The notes beneath the pieces were generated by a model, which saw only the letters and a program-made list of their open reading frames with translations, was not told where the DNA came from and made no database searches. From Chitinophagaceae bacterium (GTDB lineage: Bacteria > Bacteroidota > Bacteroidia > Chitinophagales > Chitinophagaceae): a stretch of 5,502 nt of DNA. The stretch spans positions 1 through 5,502 of the forward strand of contig JAEUVI010000072.1 in assembly GCA_016787105.1 (NCBI GenBank), given 5' to 3'. This document shows positions 1 to 5,502 of this stretch, in pieces (the first letter of the stretch is position 1; the number at the start of each line of letters is the position of its first letter). A program made the position numbers and the translations under genes.

Positions 1-836
1 TATCCTTCAACCGGAGTAAGGTATTGGCATTGTTAAATGATATGCCATTGGCTATCCGTACCAATACAGGCGGCGGTTACCAGATTTACTCAAGCGGGTT
101 TTCAGTAAAATATTTACAGGTAGGACAGCCGGTAGATCAGATGCGTGGCTATATAAACCTTGGTACATGGAGTGAGGCAGAAGCGGAACAGGCAAAGGCA
201 ATGGGACAAGCGCCGGGCGAAGCAAAGTGGCTGGATGTAAATGGTGATGGAAAAATAACAAGGGCAGCAGATGGAAACCAGGTAATCGGGAATGCATCTC
301 CTAAATTCATCTATGGATGGAATAACTCAGTTACCTATAAGAATTTTGATCTTACGTTCCTCGTACAGGGAAGTTATGGAAATGATATTTTCAACGCAGT
401 AAGAATAAAGACAGAAAACCCTTCCAATGGCCTTAGTACAAATCTGAATAACAGGTGGACACCAGAAAATCAGAATACAAATGTGCCAAGATTTCTCAGC
501 ACAAAAGAAAGGAACCTGATGAATCTCGGCCCTAATCAAACTTCAGGCATTGGCGTGGATCAACGTTCAAGCAGGTGGATAGAAGATGGTTCTTACCTGC
601 GTCTTAAAAACATCACACTTACTTATTCATTGCCTTCTTCTATTACCAATAAATTACGTATTCAGCGATTGTCAGCGTATGTAACGGCAATCAACCTGCT
701 TACAATTACAAATTATACCGGTTATGATCCTGAGGTTAGTTCTTTCAATGCAGGCGGAGCTGGTGGTTTGGGTATTGATTTAAGTAACTATCCTACGGCA
801 AAAACAATCTTATTTGGTATTAACCTTTCACTGTAG
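1..836 (+). CDS. SusC/RagA-family TonB-dependent outer-membrane transporter, C-terminal part (5' end outside window)
   Basis: This is the C-terminal 277 codons of a SusC-like TonB-dependent transporter, the outer-membrane barrel that imports nutrients captured by a SusD lipoprotein. The reading frame is open from position 3 with no stop upstream, so the TTG at 24 is an internal codon and not the start. Full-length family members are usually about 1000 residues, so the signal peptide, plug and most of the barrel lie to the left. Family hallmarks are visible. A DVNGDGKIT loop (234-260), resembling a calcium-binding loop, is followed by IGNASPKFIYGW and the strand segment FDLTFLVQGSYGNDIFN. Near the end come WIEDGSYLRLKNITLTYSLP and the terminal motif ITNYTGYDPEV, then NYPTAKTILFGINLSL, whose last strand inserts into the barrel. 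The SusD gene follows after 54 bases, the usual paired arrangement. The family is certain. The substrate cannot be read from this portion. Confidence 0.95.
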   Translation, partial: SFNRSKVLALLNDMPLAIRTNTGGGYQIYSSGFSVKYLQVGQPVDQMRGYINLGTWSEAEAEQAKAMGQAPGEAKWLDVNGDGKITRAADGNQVIGNASPKFIYGWNNSVTYKNFDLTFLVQGSYGNDIFNAVRIKTENPSNGLSTNLNNRWTPENQNTNVPRFLSTKERNLMNLGPNQTSGIGVDQRSSRWIEDGSYLRLKNITLTYSLPSSITNKLRIQRLSAYVTAINLLTITNYTGYDPEVSSFNAGGAGGLGIDLSNYPTAKTILFGINLSL

Positions 837-890
837 TAAACAACAGTATTTACATCGTAAACAAAGGTTGATAAAACAAAAAAGTAAAAG

Positions 891-2342
891 ATGAAAAAAA
901 ATATTTTCAATTTAAATAAAAGTTTACTGGTAGCTCTTGTGCTTATAGCAGCATCCTGCCAGAAATTGGAAGAGTCTCCTGATGGTATCTCAACTCCGTC
1001 AAATTTTTACCGCACCGTATTACAATGCGAAGCTGCTTATGCAGGATCCATGAATGCGTTGTGGACTACCTGGAGCGGTTACCAGAACCAGATAGGTTTA
1101 CCTGATGGACAATACGAAGGAGCAAGTCTTGATTTAGGTGTTGGTTCTTTCAATGAGCTTTGGACATGGCATTACAAGGCTATTTCAAATGTTAACGCTG
1201 TATTGAAAGCAGTGAAGGATGGTAGCCTCGCTGGTAATTCGGCAGAAACCATAGCTGCTGTAGTAGCCCAGGGCCGTTTTTTGCGGGCATTTAATTATTT
1301 CACACTTGTGAGATTGTATGGAAAAATCCCTTACATCACTGAGGATACGCCCGATCCCATTTCTACTCCGCTTACACCGGATTCACGGTTAGAAGTAGCC
1401 GCAATATATGATTTGATCCAGGCGGACCTCGAATATGCTAAAGATAACCTGCCTGATTTCGACGGCTCAGTTCCCGGCAAACCAAATAAATGGATAGCTA
1501 AAGGATATCTTGCTAAAGTATACCTTACAAGGGCAACTGCACCGCTGAACCAGGCAGAGTATTATGCTAAAGCAAGGGACATGGCGGATGATGTAATATT
1601 AAATAGCCCTTATACTTTGTTGCCAGATTTCCGCGATGTATTTAAAACATCCAATAACCGTAACATGGAAGTGATGTTTGCTTTTAACCGTACAAATGAT
1701 GCCCCCTATATGCCTGGAAATGTTTGGGCGCCTTCGGAAATGGATGGCTGGAGTTCAGGAGCTGTAAAAATCTTATGGGCAACTACAATCTATCCTGAAC
1801 AACCGCGTAAACACAGTTATCTCTTACTTGATTTTCCTTCTGATATATATGATCCTTCAGCTCCGATTATCAACTGGACCGAATCTGTAGATGGAGTGCC
1901 ATACATTGGCAAATACAATATGCCAAATCTCACTTACGAGCAGCAGGTAGGTGGTGGTGACGCTGGTATTGAAATGAAACTCCTCCGTTTTGCGGATATA
2001 TTACTGATATATGCCGAAGCAGCAAACATGGCAGGTACAGGACCAACGCAATTAGCAGTTGACAGGTTGAACCTGATCATTGATCGTGCAAATGAAGGAA
2101 CTGGAACAGAAGCTCGTGCCAGTATCGGAATGTCACAGGCGGAGTTTGATAAAAAAGTAATTGATGAAAGAAGTTTTGAATTGTGTTTTGAAAATGACAG
2201 GTATTTTGATGTATTGAGAAAAAGATTGTTGCAGGAAGTAAATCTGCCTGACAATGCTGATGGATATGACGAGAACGATTACCTGTTGCCTATCCCTGCA
2301 TTGGATGCAGGCTCAATAGGTCAGAATACAGGATATGAATAA
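891..2342 (+). CDS. SusD/RagB-family nutrient-binding outer-membrane lipoprotein
   Basis: This is a complete 483-residue SusD-like protein, the surface lipoprotein that lids the neighbouring SusC barrel and binds the imported nutrient. The N terminus is a lipoprotein signal: MKKN, a hydrophobic stretch over residues 12-20, and a lipobox AASC with the lipidated Cys at 23. Residues around 30-215 match the SusD-like N-terminal helical (TPR-like) region, including GRFLRAFNYFTLVRLYGKIPY (128-148), IYDLIQADLEYAKDNLP (172-188) and KWIAKGYLAKVYLTRA (200-215). The C-terminal SusD/RagB domain shows LLRFADILLIYAEAANMAG (364-382), ERSFELCFENDRYFDVLRK (426-444) and the ending YLLPIPALDAGSIGQNTGY (464-482). 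The length is typical. The ATG at 891 follows an A-rich leader rather than a clear Shine-Dalgarno sequence, which is common in this phylum, and it places the signal peptide correctly. It is very likely co-transcribed with the upstream SusC gene. Its ligand is unknown, and no carbohydrate enzyme nearby points to a glycan. Confidence 0.97.
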   Translation: MKKNIFNLNKSLLVALVLIAASCQKLEESPDGISTPSNFYRTVLQCEAAYAGSMNALWTTWSGYQNQIGLPDGQYEGASLDLGVGSFNELWTWHYKAISNVNAVLKAVKDGSLAGNSAETIAAVVAQGRFLRAFNYFTLVRLYGKIPYITEDTPDPISTPLTPDSRLEVAAIYDLIQADLEYAKDNLPDFDGSVPGKPNKWIAKGYLAKVYLTRATAPLNQAEYYAKARDMADDVILNSPYTLLPDFRDVFKTSNNRNMEVMFAFNRTNDAPYMPGNVWAPSEMDGWSSGAVKILWATTIYPEQPRKHSYLLLDFPSDIYDPSAPIINWTESVDGVPYIGKYNMPNLTYEQQVGGGDAGIEMKLLRFADILLIYAEAANMAGTGPTQLAVDRLNLIIDRANEGTGTEARASIGMSQAEFDKKVIDERSFELCFENDRYFDVLRKRLLQEVNLPDNADGYDENDYLLPIPALDAGSIGQNTGYE

Positions 2343-2397
2343 ATTTTGATAAAACCGGTTTTTCAATTTCTTGGCATATAAGCAGTAGATCAAGCGT

Positions 2398-2431
2398 AAA
2401 TCCCGGGATTAAAATGCCTGGGATTTCTTTT
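2398..2431 (+). terminator. Probable intrinsic terminator after the SusD gene
   Basis: The arms AAATCCCGGG (2398-2407) and CCTGGGATTT (2417-2426) can form a 10-bp stem with one G-T wobble and a 9-base loop. The downstream arm runs into a T-rich tail (TTTCTTTT, 2424-2431). It lies 55 bases after the SusD stop and 45 bases before the next start codon. This suggests the SusC/SusD transcript ends here and the amidohydrolase has its own promoter or receives only read-through. The structure was judged by eye, without an energy calculation. Confidence 0.7.
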
Positions 2432-2475
2432 ACTGTTTCAGAATTTTTTATACCGTTTTGTAAATCTTTCTTGAT

Positions 2476-3789
2476 ATGAATGTACGCTCATGCTGTACGC
2501 ATTTACTGGTAAGCTTAGCAGTGATTTTATTGATCATGCCTGCAGTAGCACAACAAACAAAAACAAGCAGGCGTGCCATAAAAGAAATCAATGCGGGTGA
2601 AATAAAAGTGAATGATAAGATAATTGCTATTATCAACGCAGTAGTTATTGATGGAAATGGCGGCCCGCCTCTTGTAAATGGGGTTGTAATAGTTAAAGGA
2701 AATAAAATTGAAGCAGTAGGAGCTTCCGGAAAGATTGTGATACCGCAAAATGCAACGATAACAGATGCAAAAGGAATGTCTCTTTTGCCGGGCCTTATTG
2801 ATTCGCATTTTCACCTGGACAATATGCATGGTTTGCCTGCATTATTCCTGCAGCACGGTGTTACATCTGTTCGTGATCCTGGTGCGTGGATAGAAACATA
2901 CGATGCTGAAAGAGTAGATGGTAAAATGATACCACGCCTTTTTTTAACCGGTCCGCACCTGGATATGTACCCGCCGGCGTACCCACACGATGCAGTTGTT
3001 GTACGTGATTCACTCGAAGCAGTTCAACAGGTAGATAAATTAGTTGCAAACGGAGCTACGGCTGTTAAGATTTATTTCAGAATCCCGGTAAACATGATCG
3101 GGCAGATTTGCAGACGTGTACATCAATATGGTTTACCGGTAACGGCACACCTGGAGATAGCAGAAGCCGTGCAGGCAATTGAAGCAGGCCTGGATGGCAT
3201 AGAACATATCACCTCATTCGGACAATCATTGGTTACGCAGCGTGAGGCGGAAAAGTACAGGCAATCTGTTTTATTGGATAATAATGCAAGAAAACAAGGC
3301 CGGTACGATTTATGGAAAACAATTGATGTTAACAGTACTAAAGCAGATAGTTTGTGCAGGTATATAGCGAAAAAGAAAATTTTTATAAGCCCCACATTAG
3401 GCGCTTTCGAATACCAGCCATCAGCGAATGAGACAGATACAATTAAGCTTGTAGCATTTAACAACATGAAGGCTTTTACAGGCAAATTAAAAAAAGCGGG
3501 TGCGAGAATTGTATTGGGATCACATTCCAGTATTCCTTATGCGGAACATGGTTGGGCTTTTCAACACGAAATGGAATTGTTTACCGAAAGTGGTATAAGC
3601 AATGCCGATATTATTGTTGCGGCTACAATGCAAAATGCAATGTATTTCCATATTGATGACAAACTTGGAAGTATCGAGAAAGGAAAACTGGCCGATCTGA
3701 TTTTAATAAAAGGTAATCCCCTTGCTGACATTAGCGCTATGAAAAATGTAGAGCAGGTAATGCTCAATGGTGTTTGGGTTGAAAAATAA
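2476..3789 (+). CDS. Exported amidohydrolase-superfamily protein (imidazolonepropionase/prolidase-like) with an altered active-site Asp motif
   Basis: This 437-residue metal-dependent hydrolase homologue belongs to the amidohydrolase superfamily, whose members hydrolyse amide or similar bonds in cyclic or peptide-like compounds. Residues 1-25 look like a Sec signal peptide, with a hydrophobic core at 10-21 and cleavage likely after AVA (23-25), so the protein is probably periplasmic. Residues 48-105 form the expected N-terminal beta-sandwich (IAIINAVVIDGNGG, VVIVKGNKIEAVG). The barrel begins with LLPGLIDSHFH, giving the metal-binding HxH pair H111/H113. Other likely ligands are K198 in AVKIY (the position of the bridging carbamylated lysine in related enzymes), H225 in VTAHLE and H244 in GIEH. 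The C terminus (LGSIEKGKLADLILIKGNPL, 397-416) is standard. The usual GTD motif reads GSH (348-350), so the catalytic Asp appears to be His350. This may mark a divergent subfamily or reduced activity. The sigma-factor gene follows 37 bases downstream. The superfamily is certain; the substrate is unknown. Confidence 0.93.
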   Translation: MNVRSCCTHLLVSLAVILLIMPAVAQQTKTSRRAIKEINAGEIKVNDKIIAIINAVVIDGNGGPPLVNGVVIVKGNKIEAVGASGKIVIPQNATITDAKGMSLLPGLIDSHFHLDNMHGLPALFLQHGVTSVRDPGAWIETYDAERVDGKMIPRLFLTGPHLDMYPPAYPHDAVVVRDSLEAVQQVDKLVANGATAVKIYFRIPVNMIGQICRRVHQYGLPVTAHLEIAEAVQAIEAGLDGIEHITSFGQSLVTQREAEKYRQSVLLDNNARKQGRYDLWKTIDVNSTKADSLCRYIAKKKIFISPTLGAFEYQPSANETDTIKLVAFNNMKAFTGKLKKAGARIVLGSHSSIPYAEHGWAFQHEMELFTESGISNADIIVAATMQNAMYFHIDDKLGSIEKGKLADLILIKGNPLADISAMKNVEQVMLNGVWVEK

Positions 3790-3826
3790 TATTTGTACAT
3801 GAGAAAATAAATAACATCAAACGGAC

Positions 3827-4438
3827 ATGATGAAATCACTATTTACTCCATCTCCTATAAATGATCCGCTGCCTGATACAACGTTATGGGCTTCTTTTAA
3901 AAAAGGGGATAAGGATGCTTTCGCTGTAATTTATCACCGCTATCATAAAATACTTGTTCAGAACAGTCTTCGGATTTCAGCGGATAAGGATTTTGTAGAA
4001 GATTGTGTTCATGATTTATTTGCGGAGATGTGGAAGAATAAACAGAACTTAGGATTCCCGCAATCAGTAAAGGCATATCTTATCAGTTCTATACAACGTA
4101 AAGTGATAAGGCAAATGAAGAAAACAAGGCTAATATTCCAATTGAAAGAAACAGATGAACTGAATGATTTGCAGATTGATTTTTCCGTCGAAAGAAAGAT
4201 AATCGCGGAACAAACAAGGGTTGAACAGCAGCATACTTTGTTCAGGGCTATGAAAGCTCTTACAAAAAGACAGAAAGAAGCTGTGTATTTAAAGTTTTAT
4301 GCTAATCTCAGCTACCCGGAGATAGCGGGTAAAATGGCTATCAGTACAGATTCTATTTATAATCTTGTATCGAAGGCAATAGATAATATGCAGGTAGAAT
4401 TGGGGAAAATCTCTTTTCACAAATATTCTTATTCTTGA
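3827..4438 (+). CDS. ECF-type RNA polymerase sigma-70 factor (FecI-like, Bacteroidota type)
   Basis: This is a 203-residue extracytoplasmic-function sigma factor that would direct RNA polymerase to a small set of promoters. Region 2 spans roughly residues 20-100 (LWASFKKGDKDAFAVIYHRY, then DFVEDCVHDLFAEMWKN and VKAYLISSIQRKVIRQMKK). A variable charged linker follows, and region 4 covers about 137-192, with LTKRQKEAVYLKFYANLSY leading into the helix-turn-helix EIAGKMAISTDSIYNLVSKAI (165-185). The length fits the family, and no extra C-terminal domain is present. Translation can start at either of two adjacent ATGs (3827 or 3830); neither has a strong ribosome-binding site. In this phylum such factors usually precede a FecR-like anti-sigma gene and a SusC/SusD pair. 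Here the next gene on each side is an amidohydrolase and no anti-sigma gene is visible. It could control the adjacent amidohydrolase genes or the SusC/SusD pair, but the sequence does not show this. Confidence 0.95.
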   Translation: MMKSLFTPSPINDPLPDTTLWASFKKGDKDAFAVIYHRYHKILVQNSLRISADKDFVEDCVHDLFAEMWKNKQNLGFPQSVKAYLISSIQRKVIRQMKKTRLIFQLKETDELNDLQIDFSVERKIIAEQTRVEQQHTLFRAMKALTKRQKEAVYLKFYANLSYPEIAGKMAISTDSIYNLVSKAIDNMQVELGKISFHKYSYS

Positions 4439-4452
4439 TCTCATACCGGTAA

Positions 4453-4464
4453 TTATTTAAATAA
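4453..4464. other. Perfect AT-only palindrome just upstream of the second amidohydrolase
   Basis: TTATTTAAATAA is a perfect 12-base inverted repeat ending 7 bases before the start codon at 4472. It could be an operator half-site pair or simply an AT-rich leader that keeps the ribosome-binding region unpaired. AT-only palindromes arise often by chance in a genome of this composition, so functional confidence is low. Confidence 0.2.
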
Positions 4465-4471
4465 ACTCCTT

Positions 4472-5502
4472 ATGCACTCATTTGTTAAATTTCTTGTGGT
4501 TATTGTTTCTATGGCGGCAACAGCTTTATGCGGAGCCGCACAGAACCCGGATTCATTACTGCTGAAAAATTACAGGCCAAAATCAATTTATAAAACACCT
4601 GTTACAAGAATTGAAAAAGCGAAGTTTCCTGTAATTGATATGCATTCGCATGAGTTTTATATTAAATCGAAAGATGGAATACCAGCCTGGATAAAAACAA
4701 TGGACAAGTTTGGTATTGTAAAATCTATCGTGATGACGGCGGAGACGGGGAAAAAATTTGATTCGATTTATGCAATCTTCGCAGCATATGGCGATCGCTT
4801 TGAAGTGTGGTGTGGGTTTGATTATACAGGCTACGATAAACCAGGCTGGGGCGAATCTGCGGTGAAAGAATTGGAAAGATGTTATAAGGTAGGCGCAAAG
4901 GGGGTTGGCGAATTAGGCGACAAGGGTTTTGGTGAGTTTTATTCAGGTCCCGTTCCTGCTATTGGTATGCATGTAGATGATCCGCGTATGACGCCTTTGT
5001 TTCAGAAATGTGCGGAATTAAAAATGCCGGTCAATATACACGTCGCCGAACCAATGTGGATGTATGAACCAATGGACTCTACCAATGATGGATTGATGAA
5101 TGCTTATGAATGGCGTATCGATAAATCAAGACCGGGATTGATTGGCCACCAGGAGTTGGTTAATACACTGGAAAACGTAGTAAGGCAAAACCCCAACACA
5201 ACATTTATTTCGTGCCATCTTGCCAATTGTGAATACGATCTTACAATCATTGGAAATCTTTTGGCGAAATATAAAAACCTGTATGCAGATATAGGGGCAA
5301 GGTTTGCTGAAATAGCGCCGATACCCCGCTATATGAATGCCTTCTTTCAGCGGTACCAGGATAAAATTTTGTATGGTACAGATATGCATCCCGATCCGGA
5401 AATGTATGAAATGACTTTCCGGATACTGGAAACGCAGGACGAACATTTTTATGAAGTAGAACGCACCGGCTATCATTTTCCGTTATACGGATTTGGCCTG
5501 CC
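4472..5502 (+). CDS. Exported Amidohydrolase_2-family metal-dependent hydrolase (3' end outside window)
   Basis: The frame is open from the ATG at 4472 through the right edge, giving 343 complete codons with no stop. Residues 1-23 resemble a Sec signal peptide, with a hydrophobic stretch from about 7 to 19 and probable cleavage after GAA before Gln24, so a periplasmic location is likely. The fold is a TIM-barrel amidohydrolase of the Amidohydrolase_2 (PF04909-like) type. FPVIDMHSHE carries the HxH metal pair H58/H60, PVNIHVAEP carries H190, FISCHLAN carries H249, and ILYGTDMHPD carries the catalytic Asp304. Unlike the upstream amidohydrolase, all the key positions are present. The family includes hydrolases and decarboxylases acting on small carboxylated or lactone-like compounds, and the exact reaction cannot be assigned. 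The barrel is essentially complete, so probably only a short C-terminal tail is missing. The gene starts 33 bases after the sigma-factor stop and may be in the same transcript. No in-frame start exists in that gap upstream of 4472. Confidence 0.92.
   Translation, partial: MHSFVKFLVVIVSMAATALCGAAQNPDSLLLKNYRPKSIYKTPVTRIEKAKFPVIDMHSHEFYIKSKDGIPAWIKTMDKFGIVKSIVMTAETGKKFDSIYAIFAAYGDRFEVWCGFDYTGYDKPGWGESAVKELERCYKVGAKGVGELGDKGFGEFYSGPVPAIGMHVDDPRMTPLFQKCAELKMPVNIHVAEPMWMYEPMDSTNDGLMNAYEWRIDKSRPGLIGHQELVNTLENVVRQNPNTTFISCHLANCEYDLTIIGNLLAKYKNLYADIGARFAEIAPIPRYMNAFFQRYQDKILYGTDMHPDPEMYEMTFRILETQDEHFYEVERTGYHFPLYGFGL

Noticed and set aside
24..26. TTG as the possible start of a 270-residue protein
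   Set aside because: The frame is open back to the window edge, and the encoded residues match the interior of a SusC-type barrel, so this is an internal codon of a truncated gene.
234..260. The DVNGDGKIT loop as evidence of an EF-hand or dockerin protein
   Set aside because: This DxNxDG loop is a common element of the C-terminal part of SusC-type transporters and is surrounded by barrel sequence, so it does not define a separate domain.
849..861. Small hairpin TTTAC-ATC-GTAAA between the SusC and SusD genes
   Set aside because: The stem is only five mostly A-T pairs and has no T tract, so it is unlikely to terminate or to matter between co-transcribed genes.
2451..2460. TACCGTTTTG as a Bacteroidota -7 promoter element (consensus TAnnTTTG) for the first amidohydrolase
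   Set aside because: It has two extra bases between TA and TTTG, no TTTG at a suitable -33 distance, and sits only 15 bases from the start codon.
3788..3795. AATATTTG as a -7 promoter element upstream of the sigma-factor gene
   Set aside because: It has one mismatch to TAnnTTTG, and the nearest TTTG upstream (3773-3776) is only about 11 bases away, too close for a -33 element.
5126..5476. A 116-codon open frame on the minus strand
   Set aside because: It lies wholly opposite the second amidohydrolase, whose forward frame carries conserved active-site motifs across this stretch. The minus-strand product shows no recognisable domain.

Overview
The window looks like a chromosomal segment from a member of the Bacteroidota, probably near the Chitinophagaceae or Sphingobacteriia. 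The evidence is a SusC/SusD outer-membrane pair, a FecI-like ECF sigma factor of the Bacteroidota type, moderate-to-low GC, A-rich leaders without strong Shine-Dalgarno sequences, and Lys/Asn-rich proteins. The phylum is well supported. The family is inferred from general style only.

Layout: all five genes are on the + strand. Positions 1-836 hold the C-terminal 277 codons of a SusC/RagA-type TonB-dependent transporter, cut by the left edge. Positions 891-2342 hold its SusD/RagB lipoprotein partner. A hairpin with a T-rich tail (about 2398-2431) probably ends that transcript. Positions 2476-3789 encode an exported, imidazolonepropionase/prolidase-like amidohydrolase. Positions 3827-4438 encode an ECF sigma-70 factor. 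Positions 4472-5502 encode a second exported amidohydrolase of the Amidohydrolase_2 (TIM-barrel) type, cut by the right edge close to its natural end. It has no stop codon inside the window. There is no gene-free stretch above 300 bases; the longest gap is the 133 bases between the SusD gene and the first amidohydrolase.

How the parts may work together: SusC/SusD pairs capture an oligomeric or otherwise bulky nutrient at the cell surface and import it into the periplasm. Both amidohydrolases carry export signals, so they could act on imported material there. No glycoside hydrolase, polysaccharide lyase or sulfatase is visible, so the imported substrate need not be a glycan. The sigma factor has no FecR-type anti-sigma gene on either side within the window, unlike the usual sigma-FecR-SusC-SusD order. 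The most unusual sequence detail is in the first amidohydrolase: the Gly-Thr-Asp motif that normally supplies the catalytic metal-binding aspartate reads Gly-Ser-His. Otherwise the region looks like a fairly ordinary Bacteroidota nutrient-uptake locus, and I do not see a clearly new system.
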